A stretch of 64,000 nt of DNA from Bifidobacterium cuniculi (GTDB lineage Bacteria; Actinomycetota; Actinomycetes; Actinomycetales; Bifidobacteriaceae), in contig NZ_JGYV01000024.1 of assembly GCF_000741575.1 (NCBI RefSeq), positions 1 to 64,000 on the forward strand, read 5' to 3'. The position numbers were made by a program, and so were the translations under genes. A model generated the notes under the pieces. It did not search any database. It had not been told where the DNA came from and saw only the letters and a list, made by a program, of their open reading frames with translations. Positions 42,609 to 51,614 of the stretch are shown piece by piece (position 1 is the stretch's first letter; each line of letters begins with the position of its first letter).

Positions 42609-44000
42609 ATGAACTGTGCGTGTAGCGGCGGCTTTGCCACCCAGGCCATCCACGCCGGCTACGAGGCCGGCGACCACGGCGACGCAGCGGTGCCGCCCAT
42701 CTACCTGTCCGCGGCCTTCGACCTGCGTGACACCGCCCGCGGCGACGCACTGTCCGCGGGTGAGCAGGACGGCTTCGCGTATTCGCGCGTGGGCAACCCG
42801 ACGGTCGCCGTGCTCGAGGCGCGCATCTGCGCGCTCGAACACGGCCGGTCCGCGGTCGCCTTCGGCTCCGGAATGGGCGCCGTGGCCGCGGCCCTGCTCA
42901 CCGCGGCGGAAGGCGGCGGACGCATCATCGCGCCGACGAGCCTGTACGGCGCTTCCATCGACGCCCTGCGCGACTATTTCCCGGGTTTCGGGATCGACGC
43001 GGACTTCGTGGACGACATCAACGACCTGCGCGCGGTCGAGGCGCTGATCGGCCCCGACACGCGCGCCATCTTCGCGGAAAGCGTGGCCAACCCGTCCACG
43101 CAGGTCACGGACGTGGCCGGCCTGGCCGAGGTGGCGCATCGCCACGGCGTGGCCGTGATCGTCGACAACACCGTGCCCACCCCGTACCTGTTCCGTCCCC
43201 TGGAACACGGCGCGGACGTGGTGGTGCACTCGACCACCAAGGGCCTGTGCGGACACGGCAACGCCCTGGGCGGCATCGTGGTGGACGGCGGCACCTTCGA
43301 CTGGGGCACCGCCCGCTTCCCGCAGTTCTCCGCCCCCGACCTGGCCATCAGCGACGAGCGGTGCGGCGCCTGGCGCAGCTTCTCCGGACGCTACGGACAC
43401 GACGCCTTCGCCGCGCGTGTCCGCGCCAAGGCCCTGCACAACCTCGGCGCCGTGCAGGGCGCAATGGACGCCTACCTGCAGCTCATGGGGATCGAGACCC
43501 TGGCCGTGCGCGTGCGTGAACAGGTGCGTTCGGCGACGGCCATCGCGCAATGGCTCCGTCGCCAGCCGCAGGTGACGCGCCTGCAGTACACGGGACTGCT
43601 GGCGGGGGAGGACAAGGAAAACACCGCGGCGCTCGACCTGCGGCTGGCGCAGGAACGGGCCGACGGCCATGCGACCCAGGAGAGCCTCGTTCGCCGCTAC
43701 TTCCCGCACGGCGTGGGCGGCCTGCTGTCCTTCACGCTCGCCGGCGGCCGCGACCAGGTGCGCGCACTGATCGACGCGACGCAGCTGTTCACCTACATTC
43801 CCAACATCGGGGACACGCGCTCGCTGATCGTGGACCCCGCGCGCATCACCCACCGTGAGGTCCCTGGCTCCTTCCATGGCAGTGCCGGCGTCGGCGACGA
43901 CGTGGTGCGCCTGTCGATCGGCCTGGAGGACACCCGGGACCTGCTCGACGACCTGGAGCACGCCTTCGCCAGGGCCTACGGCGCCACGATGGCAGCCTGA
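42609..44000 (+). CDS. O-acetylhomoserine/O-succinylhomoserine sulfhydrylase (MetY-like)
   Basis: 463 residues, the longer PLP subclass typical of MetY. Features: FATQAIHAGYEAGD near the start, YSRVGNPTVAVLE, and PLP Lys211 in HSTTKGLCGHGNALGG. It would make homocysteine from acetylhomoserine and sulfide. Two ATGs (42606, 42609) are adjacent; 42609 has better spacing from AGGAGG. It forms an operon with the preceding PLP enzyme, giving both transsulfuration and direct sulfhydrylation capacity. The C-terminus has RLSIGLEDTRDLLDDLE as in the partner. Confidence 0.87.
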   Translation: MNCACSGGFATQAIHAGYEAGDHGDAAVPPIYLSAAFDLRDTARGDALSAGEQDGFAYSRVGNPTVAVLEARICALEHGRSAVAFGSGMGAVAAALLTAAEGGGRIIAPTSLYGASIDALRDYFPGFGIDADFVDDINDLRAVEALIGPDTRAIFAESVANPSTQVTDVAGLAEVAHRHGVAVIVDNTVPTPYLFRPLEHGADVVVHSTTKGLCGHGNALGGIVVDGGTFDWGTARFPQFSAPDLAISDERCGAWRSFSGRYGHDAFAARVRAKALHNLGAVQGAMDAYLQLMGIETLAVRVREQVRSATAIAQWLRRQPQVTRLQYTGLLAGEDKENTAALDLRLAQERADGHATQESLVRRYFPHGVGGLLSFTLAGGRDQVRALIDATQLFTYIPNIGDTRSLIVDPARITHREVPGSFHGSAGVGDDVVRLSIGLEDTRDLLDDLEHAFARAYGATMAA

Positions 44001-44018
44001 CCATCCGACCATAACGAA

Positions 44019-44044
44019 AAACCCCACCGTTTCCGGTGGGGTTT
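44019..44044. terminator. Bidirectional terminator between metY-like gene and tRNA-Pro
   Basis: 11-bp stem AAACCCCACCG/CGGTGGGGTTT with a 4-nt loop, A-run before and T-run after, the canonical polarity. It ends both convergent transcripts. Confidence 0.9.
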
Positions 44045-44050
44045 CCTTGT

Positions 44051-44127
<77 letters not shown>

Positions 44128-44340
44128 TTATCACAACGGAAGATAATCATACGACATCGTGAAGGAAATGCAAATTCCGGCGTGTCGTCTGTCGGTCGCG
44201 ACGATGTTCCCTGGGGCGGTCGCCAGGGACTCTCGGCAAATGCGGCCGGCCCCTTGGTAGAGTGGGCGTACGGGAACGTCGGCACGGCCCCGGCGACCGG
44301 TGGAAGGCGTGCGGCGCGCAAGGGAAAGAAAGGCACGATC
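44128..44340 (+). promoter_or_regulatory. Upstream region of the FetA-like gene
   Basis: No gene is supported. TAGAGT at about 44256 after CCTTGG could be a -10 box, giving an ~80-nt leader. AAAGAAAGG before 44341 is the ribosome binding site. Confidence 0.3.
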
Positions 44341-45105
44341 ATGGGCGGAAGGCCGTCGGCGACACCTGTGGAAGTCCATCTGTTTGCTGCACGTGACGTG
44401 ACCGCGGTCATGCCGTGGCACGGCGGTGAGCGCACGGTATTCAGGGGACTCGGATTCCATGTGGACAGAGGCGAGGTGGTCGATCTGACGGGACCGTCAG
44501 GGTCGGGCAAGTCGACATTGCTGACCGCGTTCGCGCGGCTCAACGTCCATGCGACCGGTACTTTCCTCCTCGACGGCAAGGACTCGGATGCGTTCACGCC
44601 GCAGACGTGGCGCAGTGCCGTCGCATACCTGCCGCAGACGCCGACGCTCATGGGGGACACGGTTGCGGATGCAATCCGTCTGCCGTGGACGCTCGGGGTC
44701 CGGCGGGGCGGCGGCGCACGCGAACCTGGGGACCTGCTCTCCGATGCGCGCATCCGTGCGATGCTCGATCGCATGGGGTGCCGGGACGTCAGCCTCGACC
44801 ACGTACCGCGCGACCTTTCCGGCGGTCAGGCGGCACGTGTGAGTCTGGCACGGACCTTGCTCACGAAGCCTCGCGTACTGCTCGCCGACGAAGTGGATGC
44901 AGGTCTCGATGAGGGGAACGCGGAAAAGGTCGCCGACCTGCTCAAGGACGTCGCACGGCAGGGGGCGGCAGTCGTACGTATCCGGCATCGCGCACCGGAC
45001 GGCCGGGCGACGCGCATGGTCGTGCTCGAGGACGGCATGCTGCGCGACGTGCCGGTGCAGCCCGTCACGCAGCATGCGGATCCGTTCGGCGGAAAGGGGC
45101 GATGA
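44341..45105 (+). CDS. FetA/YbbL-type ABC transporter ATP-binding protein
   Basis: 254 residues with Walker A GPSGSGKST (51-59), signature LSGGQ (near 159) and Walker B RVLLADEVDAGLD, in which Glu follows the Asp as needed for hydrolysis. Codon use is less biased than in neighbours (more CGT, CGA, GTA), hinting at different ancestry or low expression. ATP hydrolysis powers the permease encoded next, whose start overlaps its stop by 4 bp. Family members in E. coli (FetAB) export iron and aid peroxide resistance; that role is inferred here. Confidence 0.85.
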   Translation: MGGRPSATPVEVHLFAARDVTAVMPWHGGERTVFRGLGFHVDRGEVVDLTGPSGSGKSTLLTAFARLNVHATGTFLLDGKDSDAFTPQTWRSAVAYLPQTPTLMGDTVADAIRLPWTLGVRRGGGAREPGDLLSDARIRAMLDRMGCRDVSLDHVPRDLSGGQAARVSLARTLLTKPRVLLADEVDAGLDEGNAEKVADLLKDVARQGAAVVRIRHRAPDGRATRMVVLEDGMLRDVPVQPVTQHADPFGGKGR

Positions 45106-45962
45106 GCATGGACGCCTACCTCGACATCGACATCCAGGGACTCGTCGTGGCGGTCGCCATGGTCCTGGTCGCGGCCGGCATCTCGGCGCTGATGGAAACC
45201 GGCGTCGCGAAATCGCTCGTGTGGGCTACCGTACGGTCCCTTGTCCAGTTGCTCGCCATGGGACTCATCCTGCAGTACGTGATCCGACAGGACAACGTAT
45301 GGCTCGTCGTCGGACTCGTCGCGCTCATGCTGCTTGCGGCGGTGCAGATTACGTTGGGGCGCGCGACGGGGGCGCCGAAGGGGCTGGTCGGCACCGTGCT
45401 GCTCGCGCTTGTCGTCACGATGCTGCTCATGCTCGCCGTCGTCGCGGAACTCATCGTACGGCCCCGACCGTGGTATGCGCCGCAGCTCATCCTGCCGCTC
45501 ACGGGCATGTTCCTCGGCAATACCGTGAGCGCACTTGCGCTTGGCCTGAACAGGTTCTTCGAATCGATGCGCGAGCGGCAGGCGGAGGTGACCACGCTGC
45601 TTGCCCTCGGTGCCACGACATGGGAGGCGGCGCGACCGTCGATGATCTCGTCAATTCGTCTTGGTCTCCTGCCCACGGTTGCACAGCTCGCATCGAGCGG
45701 CATCGTGACGATACCGGGCATGATGTCCGGACAGATCATTGCCGGGGCGAACCCGGTGGGCGCTGCGAAGTACCAGTTCGTCATCCTCGCGTCGATCGCG
45801 GCGCTCACGCTCGTCGCGGATTCGATCATCATCCTGCTGGTCTACCGACGCTGTTTCATCTCCTACGACCGGTATTCCGTGCCGGCGGCGACGCATCAGC
45901 CAAGCGTCAGGGACCTGGTGCGGAGGAACAAGGACGCCGGTGCGCGGGGAATCCCCCGATGA
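45102..45962 (+). CDS. FetB/YbbM-type iron-export ABC permease
   Basis: 286 residues with about seven membrane helices (ISALMETGVAKSLVWATVRS, LILPLTGMFLGNTVSALALGL and others), and the family segments RQAEVTTLLALGATTWEAARP and GIVTIPGMMSGQIIAGANPV. It starts with ATGAGCATG overlapping the FetA stop; a second ATG at 45108 is possible. With the preceding ATPase it forms a complete half-size exporter pair. Substrate iron is inferred from the family. Confidence 0.87.
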   Translation: MSMDAYLDIDIQGLVVAVAMVLVAAGISALMETGVAKSLVWATVRSLVQLLAMGLILQYVIRQDNVWLVVGLVALMLLAAVQITLGRATGAPKGLVGTVLLALVVTMLLMLAVVAELIVRPRPWYAPQLILPLTGMFLGNTVSALALGLNRFFESMRERQAEVTTLLALGATTWEAARPSMISSIRLGLLPTVAQLASSGIVTIPGMMSGQIIAGANPVGAAKYQFVILASIAALTLVADSIIILLVYRRCFISYDRYSVPAATHQPSVRDLVRRNKDAGARGIPR

Positions 45963-46094
45963 GCCGGGACATGCCATGGTCCACGTGACGGAAACCGGGT
46001 GCGCGGCGCCGGCAGGCATCGCACGATGGGGGTGCGCCGCGCGGCCGGCTGAACCGCCGGGCACTGTATCGGCACCACATTACACTGGTGGCCT

Positions 46095-47774
46095 ATGACT
46101 GAAGCGAACGACACCGAAGAGATCGTCATCGACGAAACCGTCCCCGCACCGGCCATGAGCACGGTCGAACGCGCCGAAATGCTCATGGACCAGGATGCCA
46201 CCATCGCCCGCAGGATCGACGAGGGCGCCACCCTCGACGAGGCGGTGGACCCCTCCAACAAGGAATACGGACCGCTGGCCCACCCCGAGCAGGTGCAGAT
46301 GCGCGTCGCCAAGCGCGCCATGATGCTCAAGGACGGCCTCAACCCGTATCCGGTGAGACTGGACGTCACGGCCACCATCGAGGACGTGCGCGCCAGGTAC
46401 GACGGCAAGCTCGAGGCCGGCCAGGAGACCGAGGACGTCGTCGGCATCGCCGGCCGCGTGCTCTTCCTGCGCAACGCGGGCGGCCTGTGCTTCGTGCAGC
46501 TCGCCGCCGGCGACGGCGCCACCATCCAGGGCATGCTCTCCAAGAAGCAGCTGGGCGCCGACTCGCTCAAGCAGTTCAAGCAGCTCGTCGACCTCGGCGA
46601 CCACCTCTTCCTCAAGGGCCGCGTCATCGCCTCGAAGACCGGCGAACTGTCCGTCTTCGCCGACGAGTGGGCCATCGCGGCCAAGGCGTTGCAGCCGCTG
46701 CCCGCGCTGCACAAGGACCTCAACGAGGACACCCGCACCCGCAAGCCCTACCTGGGCATGATCGCCGACGAGAAGATGCGCAACATGGTGCGCAACCGTT
46801 CCAAGGCCGTCACCTCCCTGCGCCACACCTTCGAGCGCCACGATTTCCTCGAGGTCGAGACCCCGATGCTGCAGACCATCCACGGCGGAGCGGCCGCGCG
46901 CCCCTTCACCACGCACATGAACGCCTTCGACCTGGACCTGTACCTGCGCATCGCGCCGGAACTCTTCCTCAAGCGTTGCCTGGTGGGCGGCATCGACCGC
47001 GTCTTCGAGATCAACCGCGACTTCCGCAACGAAGGCGTCGACGCCACGCACGCCCCCGAGTTCACCATGGTCGAGGCCTACGAGGCCTACGGCACCTACG
47101 ACACCATCGCCGCGCTCGTCAAGGAGCTCGTGCAGCAGACCGCCAAGGACGTCTTCGGCTCCACCACCGTCACCCTGCTCGACGGCACCGAATACGACTT
47201 CGGCGGCGACTGGAAGACCATCAGCATGTACGACTCGCTCTCCGAGGCCCTCGGCCAGGAGATCGTGCCCAACGGCGGCCCCGACAGCCCCGGCACCTCC
47301 GTGGAGGAGCTCGGCCGCATCGCCGACAAGCTGGGCGTGGAACGCGACGACGTGGAGAATCACGGCAAGCTCGTCGAACACCTCTGGGAGCACTTCTACG
47401 AGGACAGGCTCTACCAGCCCACCTTCGTGCGCGACTTCCCCGTGGAGACCTCGCCGCTGGTCAAGGGCCACCGCTCCAAGCCGGGCGTCGTGGAGAAGTG
47501 GGACCTCTACGTGCGCGGATTCGAACTGGCCACCGGCTACTCCGAGCTCAACGACCCCGTCGTGCAGCGCGAACGCTTCGTGGCCCAGGCCAAGGATGCG
47601 CTCGCCGGCGACGAGGAGGCCTGCGACATCGACGAGGACTTCATCGAGGCCCTCGGCGTGGGCATGCCCCCGGCCGGCGGCATGGGCATGGGCATCGACC
47701 GCCTGCTGATCGCCCTGACCGGTGCCACCATCCGTGAGACCATCACCTTCCCGCTCGTCAAGCCCTTGAACTGA
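46095..47774 (+). CDS. lysS: Lysyl-tRNA synthetase (class II)
   Basis: 559 residues. After ~60 non-conserved N-terminal residues there is an OB-fold anticodon domain (GIAGRVLFLRNAGGLCFVQL) and the class II core with motif 2 (FRNEGVDATHAPEFTMVEAY), ELATGYSELNDP and motif 3 GGMGMGIDRLLIALTG. It charges tRNA-Lys. TACACT at 46081-46086 ends 8 nt before the ATG, so the mRNA is probably leaderless. A leader of ~45 acidic residues precedes the usual start region, a common bifidobacterial feature or a mis-set start; MSTVERAEM (residue 21) is an alternative. Confidence 0.95.
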   Translation: MTEANDTEEIVIDETVPAPAMSTVERAEMLMDQDATIARRIDEGATLDEAVDPSNKEYGPLAHPEQVQMRVAKRAMMLKDGLNPYPVRLDVTATIEDVRARYDGKLEAGQETEDVVGIAGRVLFLRNAGGLCFVQLAAGDGATIQGMLSKKQLGADSLKQFKQLVDLGDHLFLKGRVIASKTGELSVFADEWAIAAKALQPLPALHKDLNEDTRTRKPYLGMIADEKMRNMVRNRSKAVTSLRHTFERHDFLEVETPMLQTIHGGAAARPFTTHMNAFDLDLYLRIAPELFLKRCLVGGIDRVFEINRDFRNEGVDATHAPEFTMVEAYEAYGTYDTIAALVKELVQQTAKDVFGSTTVTLLDGTEYDFGGDWKTISMYDSLSEALGQEIVPNGGPDSPGTSVEELGRIADKLGVERDDVENHGKLVEHLWEHFYEDRLYQPTFVRDFPVETSPLVKGHRSKPGVVEKWDLYVRGFELATGYSELNDPVVQRERFVAQAKDALAGDEEACDIDEDFIEALGVGMPPAGGMGMGIDRLLIALTGATIRETITFPLVKPLN

Positions 47775-47865
47775 AATCGCCGACGCCATGCGCCCGGCCC
47801 TGCTACCCTTGGGAACTAGTCGCGCGCATGACGCGTCACCGAACACACGAAAGAAGGGATTCACC

Positions 47866-48873
47866 ATGAACCCGAACGAAACCCCGACCGGGGCACCCCA
47901 GATGCCGCCGCGTCCCCAGCGGCCCACGCCGCAGATGCCTCCCCGCCCGCAGCAGCCGCAGCAGCCGGCCATGCCACCGCAGCAGCCTGCCGGCGTCGAC
48001 GCCGTGCAGGGCGTGAACAACTTCGCGGACAACATGGGCCATGGCCACGTGAAGATGGGCAACTACAAGGTGGACTACGCCTCGATCGTCACGGTCGTCG
48101 GCGCCGTCCTCGCCATCATCTCCGTGTTCATCCCCTTCTTCAGCAGCCGCTGGGGCGGCAGCGCCAGCCTGATGGCCACCTTCGGCTTCGTCGGCGGCTC
48201 CGGCGTGCCGTGGCTGATCCTGCTGTCCTCCGTGGCCATCGGCGTGCTCGCCGTGCTGCGCCGGACCGAGGCGGCGCTGACCGCCACCATCTACACCACC
48301 CTTGTCGCGCTCTTCATGATTCTGGGTGCCGCCCGTACCTTGGTGGCGACCGGCGGCATCTCCTACAGCTTCGGCATGTACCTGATGATCATCGCGCTCA
48401 TCGTGATGCTCGTGGGCACCATCACCTCCCAGTACAACGCGATGCGTGCCGAGAAGGGCACCTTCACGCCGCTCGACACCACGCCGCAGCCGGCGGCGCA
48501 GTATGCCGACAACGGCTGGCAGTTCGGTGTGCCCGCACCCGGCGCGCCGAGCAGCGCCGACCGCAGCAACTGGCAGTTCGGCGTGCCGAACGCACCGACC
48601 GCCGCGGCCGACGGCATGCCGCCGATGCCGCAGGCTCCGCAGTATCCCGCCCAGCCCGCCGCCGGCACCTTCCCGGTGCAGCAGGCGCCCATGCCGCAGC
48701 AGACGCAGTCCTCCCAGTCCGTGTCCTACTCGCAGCAGACGCAGTACACCGCGGCCACGCCGCAGGCGTCGGTCACCGTGGAAAGCGAGCAGCAGGGCGC
48801 CATTCCGTTCCAGCAGTCCGACATCCCGCCGATCGGCGGTGACGCCGCTTCGGACGAAGGCAAGCAGCAGTAA
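47866..48873 (+). CDS. Pro/Gln-rich four-helix membrane protein
   Basis: 335 residues. A Pro/Gln-rich N-terminus (~1-45), then four membrane helices between ~65 and 195 (IVTVVGAVLAIISVFIPFF, GVPWLILLSSVAIGVLAVL and two more), then a ~140-residue Pro/Gln/Ala/Ser C-terminal tail with WQFGVP repeated twice. Topology suggests both tails are cytoplasmic. No known function. AAGAAGGG precedes the ATG. It lies 91 bp after lysS and has its own strong terminator. Confidence 0.75.
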   Translation: MNPNETPTGAPQMPPRPQRPTPQMPPRPQQPQQPAMPPQQPAGVDAVQGVNNFADNMGHGHVKMGNYKVDYASIVTVVGAVLAIISVFIPFFSSRWGGSASLMATFGFVGGSGVPWLILLSSVAIGVLAVLRRTEAALTATIYTTLVALFMILGAARTLVATGGISYSFGMYLMIIALIVMLVGTITSQYNAMRAEKGTFTPLDTTPQPAAQYADNGWQFGVPAPGAPSSADRSNWQFGVPNAPTAAADGMPPMPQAPQYPAQPAAGTFPVQQAPMPQQTQSSQSVSYSQQTQYTAATPQASVTVESEQQGAIPFQQSDIPPIGGDAASDEGKQQ

Positions 48874-48893
48874 GGCGAGCCAGCCTCGGTTCC

Positions 48894-48921
48894 AGGCCCT
48901 TCCCCAAGCGGGGAAGGGCCT
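48894..48921 (+). terminator. Intrinsic terminator after the Pro/Gln-rich membrane gene
   Basis: 12-bp stem AGGCCCTTCCCC/GGGGAAGGGCCT, loop AAGC, followed by TTTTT (48921-48925). It is a canonical Rho-independent terminator. Confidence 0.93.
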
Positions 48922-48947
48922 TTTTCGTGGTGTGCGGTCTGCCCCAC

Positions 48948-48966
48948 CCATAGGCAAAACCTATGG
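48948..48966 (+). promoter_or_regulatory. Candidate operator upstream of the UroD-Liv operon
   Basis: Perfect inverted repeat CCATAGG-CAAAA-CCTATGG. It shares CCCATAGGCAA with the site overlapping the metB-like promoter. TATGGC within the right arm aligns with the -10 TATAGC there, but a good -35 is not seen. It lies 184 bp before the UroD-family ATG. Confidence 0.6.
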
Positions 48967-49149
48967 CACGTTCCTCGGGGGCGACATTCCGGCGCGTGAT
49001 GGACGGCCATAACCAATACCTGTAAGGAAGCCGGTGTTTTGGCGTTGCGTGTGCGGTACGCTCGGGACCACGGCCGTCGGGGCGCCATGCGCCACGACGC
49101 CGTTCCCCTCCAACCGACAATCACACAACCCCTTCAAGGAGGACCAACC

Positions 49150-50184
49150 ATGGTCAATCGCAGGGCACAGTTCCACGCCATCGCCTCGGGAGAGCCGGGC
49201 GCGGGACACCTCACCGCCGCATGGCAGCATCTCATCGGGCACGAATACGGCGCCGAGGCCTTCGCCGACGCCTACGTCGACTTCGTCAAGCGGTGGGACT
49301 GGGACTGGGTGAAGATCAACCCACGCGCCGTGTGGTACGCGGAAAGCTGGGGGTCGCGCTTCGACCCGCAGGACTACGGCGACTATGTCATCCCGCGCAA
49401 GGTCGAGGACGTCATCAAGACGCCGGAAGACATCACGAAGGTCACCGAACTCGACTGGCGTGACAACCCCGTCCTGTCCGAGTCCATCGAGGCCGCCACG
49501 CTCATCCGCGAACGCCTCCAGGACCGCGCCGTCATCCAGACGCTCTTCTCGCCGCTGTCGATCCTGCTGCAGCTCGCCGACCTGCCGCTCTATGCCGGAG
49601 ACACGCACGCCCATCCGACCGTCACGCTCGACGCACTCGTCTTCGACCAGCCCGAACGCGCCCACGAGGCGCTGGGCAACATCGCACGCACCTTCGCGAA
49701 GGTCGCCGCCCAGCTCGTGACGCCGGCCAACCTCGGGGGAGCGGGCCTCGACGGCATCTTCTACGCCGTCACCGGCACCGCCGGCCTGTTCACCAAGGAA
49801 CAGTACGAGGAATTCGGGCGCCCCTACGACGAAATCGTCCTCACGGCGATCCACGAGGCGAACCGGGACTCCAAGGTGCTGCTGCACACCTGCCGCGACC
49901 ATGCGAACCCCGACTGGTTCGACATCGACGCGGTGGACATCCTGCAGTGGGACCAGTACGCCGACGGCAACCCCGCCGCGGACGCGGACTTCGCCGCGGT
50001 GCCCGTGGCCGGTGCCCACTCCGAGGACTTCGGACCGGACGGCGACCTTGCACGCCTGCGGCAGGAGCTGAACGACACCGTGGCCCTGCGCGACGGACGC
50101 CCCTTCCTCCTGGCACCCAGCTGCACCGTTCCCACCCCCGCGGCCGACGAGGCGCTCGCCGTGCTCGCCGAGCTGCGCGCCTGA
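49150..50184 (+). CDS. Uroporphyrinogen decarboxylase (URO-D) superfamily protein
   Basis: 344 residues with the URO-D/methyltransferase TIM-barrel pattern: WDWDWVKINPRAVWYAESWG near the start, TLFSPLSILLQLAD, FYAVTGTAG, LLHTCRDHANPDWF and VDILQWDQYADGNP. Because Bifidobacterium makes no heme, and because members of this superfamily include corrinoid- and homocysteine-type methyltransferases, I infer a methyl-transfer role rather than heme synthesis. A strong AAGGAGG is 8 nt before ATG 49150. It heads an operon with a mini-ORF and a Liv-type transporter. Confidence 0.75.
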   Translation: MVNRRAQFHAIASGEPGAGHLTAAWQHLIGHEYGAEAFADAYVDFVKRWDWDWVKINPRAVWYAESWGSRFDPQDYGDYVIPRKVEDVIKTPEDITKVTELDWRDNPVLSESIEAATLIRERLQDRAVIQTLFSPLSILLQLADLPLYAGDTHAHPTVTLDALVFDQPERAHEALGNIARTFAKVAAQLVTPANLGGAGLDGIFYAVTGTAGLFTKEQYEEFGRPYDEIVLTAIHEANRDSKVLLHTCRDHANPDWFDIDAVDILQWDQYADGNPAADADFAAVPVAGAHSEDFGPDGDLARLRQELNDTVALRDGRPFLLAPSCTVPTPAADEALAVLAELRA

Positions 50185-50192
50185 GGTGCGCC

Positions 50193-50321
50193 ATGTGTAC
50201 CGACGGCTGTTGCGACATGCCCTGCGGCATGCGCAACGATACGAACGATGACGACGCCGACATGCCTTGCGGCATGCGGCACGACGATACCGACCGGGCG
50301 GCCGGCCGCCGGCCGCCCTAG
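50193..50321 (+). CDS. Cys/Met-rich 42-residue peptide, candidate leader peptide
   Basis: 42 codons from ATG 50193 with TGAGGTG as ribosome binding site overlapping the UroD-family stop 6 nt upstream. The peptide has 5 Cys and 5 Met, with DMPCGMRND and DMPCGMRHD as a repeat 15 residues apart, and is Asp-rich. Its last codons and stop lie in a strong hairpin followed by TTTT, 38 bp before the Liv binding-protein gene. It could be an attenuation leader that senses Cys or Met supply, or a small metal-binding peptide. Not recognised as any named family. Confidence 0.5.
   Translation: MCTDGCCDMPCGMRNDTNDDDADMPCGMRHDDTDRAAGRRPP
50213..50275 (+). repeat. Direct repeat with two small stem-loops in the mini-ORF
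   Basis: GACATGCCCTGCGGCATGCG and GACATGCCTTGCGGCATGCG occur 45 bp apart. Each contains CATGCC-N4-GGCATG, able to form a 6-bp stem. They precede the terminator-like hairpin at 50296. Confidence 0.6.
50296..50318 (+). terminator. Terminator-like hairpin between mini-ORF and Liv binding-protein gene
   Basis: Perfect 10-bp GC-only stem GGGCGGCCGG/CCGGCCGCCC with a CCG loop, followed by TAGTTTTG. Its place after a Cys/Met-rich ORF and before a transport gene fits a transcription attenuator. Confidence 0.7.
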
Positions 50322-50358
50322 TTTTGCACACCTTTTTCGAACCAAGGAACCAATACCC

Positions 50359-51543
50359 ATGAGCATCCAGTCCCGAACCATCCATCGATTCCTCAAGACC
50401 TTCGCCGCGGCAGCCACCGCCACGGCACTGATCGCAGGCACCGCAGCCTGCGGCCTCGACGGCGACGACGGCACTGCCGACGCAGCAGACGCCGACGTCG
50501 TCAACATCGGCGTCCTCTACCCCAAGACCGGCCAGTACGCCGAATACGGACGCCTGTTCGAACAGGGCCTCGAACTGGCCAAGGACGAGGTCAACGCCGA
50601 TGGCGGCCTCCAGGGCAAGCAGCTCGGCCTCGTCTACTACGACACGCAATCCGATCCCAAGCAGGACGCCTCCGTGGCGCCGAAACTCGCCGCCGACGCC
50701 TCCGTCATCGCCGTCGTGGGCGACTACGCCTCGCCGGCCTCCGCCGCCGCTTCCCCCACCTTCCAGCAGGCCGGGCTCGTCCACTACGGCTTCAACAATT
50801 CCTCGCCGACCTTTACCGAGACGGGCGACCACGTGTGGAGCCCCGCCATCGGCACCGACTCATACGAACGCGCCTACGCGGACGCCGCCGCCAAGATCGG
50901 CAAGAAGGTCTCCGTCGTCTACATCGAGAACGACTGGGGCAAGCAGGCCTACGAATACTTCAAGGAGCAGGCCGCCAAGAACGGCACCGAGATCGTGTAC
51001 GAATCCTCCTACCTGCCGGACTCCACCGACCTGTCGCCCATCCTGATCCCCGCACGTGACGCGAAGCCCGACCTCATCGTGGACATCGGCTACGGCCCCG
51101 ATGGTGCCCTCATCGCCAACACGCTGCGCGACAAGCTCGGCTACGAGGGGCCCTTCTTCGGCGGCCAGGAGACTGCCGAATTCCTCGACCTGGCCGGCGA
51201 CAACGCCGAAGGCGCGGTCATCACCGGTTCCTTCAGTGCCGAGGGCACGGAAAACCCGGGCGCCCAGGCCTTCGTCAAGGCCTTCAAGGAGCGCTACGGC
51301 AACAATCCCGGCAACTTCGAGGTGACCGCCTACCAAGCCATCAAGGACCTCGCCTACGCGGCCAACAAGACCGAGCCGACCCGCGAGGGCATCCAGAAGG
51401 CCCTGCAGACCGTCGACGACTTCCCGCTCTACCAGGGCAACGACACGACCTTCTCCTTCGACCAGGAGACGCGGCGCGCCCCGGGCATCAACCCGATCCT
51501 GCTCGTCGTCAAGGACGGCAAGTTCGTCCCCTACGAGGCGTGA
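50359..51543 (+). CDS. Liv-type ABC transporter substrate-binding lipoprotein
   Basis: 394 residues. Signal peptide with lipobox AGTAAC (Cys31), then a periplasmic-binding fold of the branched-chain amino acid type (NIGVLYPKTGQYAEYGRLFEQG; AVVGDYASPASAAASPTFQQ; DVWSPAIGTDSYERAYA in part). Members bind Leu/Ile/Val, but also amides, urea or aromatic compounds, so the ligand is open. AAGGAAC precedes the ATG. The fused permease gene follows after 71 bp. With the UroD-family gene and mini-ORF upstream, a sulfur-amino-acid ligand is plausible. Confidence 0.85.
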   Translation: MSIQSRTIHRFLKTFAAAATATALIAGTAACGLDGDDGTADAADADVVNIGVLYPKTGQYAEYGRLFEQGLELAKDEVNADGGLQGKQLGLVYYDTQSDPKQDASVAPKLAADASVIAVVGDYASPASAAASPTFQQAGLVHYGFNNSSPTFTETGDHVWSPAIGTDSYERAYADAAAKIGKKVSVVYIENDWGKQAYEYFKEQAAKNGTEIVYESSYLPDSTDLSPILIPARDAKPDLIVDIGYGPDGALIANTLRDKLGYEGPFFGGQETAEFLDLAGDNAEGAVITGSFSAEGTENPGAQAFVKAFKERYGNNPGNFEVTAYQAIKDLAYAANKTEPTREGIQKALQTVDDFPLYQGNDTTFSFDQETRRAPGINPILLVVKDGKFVPYEA

Positions 51544-51614
51544 GCCGCCAATGCAACCCGGCGGGCGGCGACCGGACACCATGGGCGCCGCCCGCCATCA
51601 CCTAAGGGACCACC

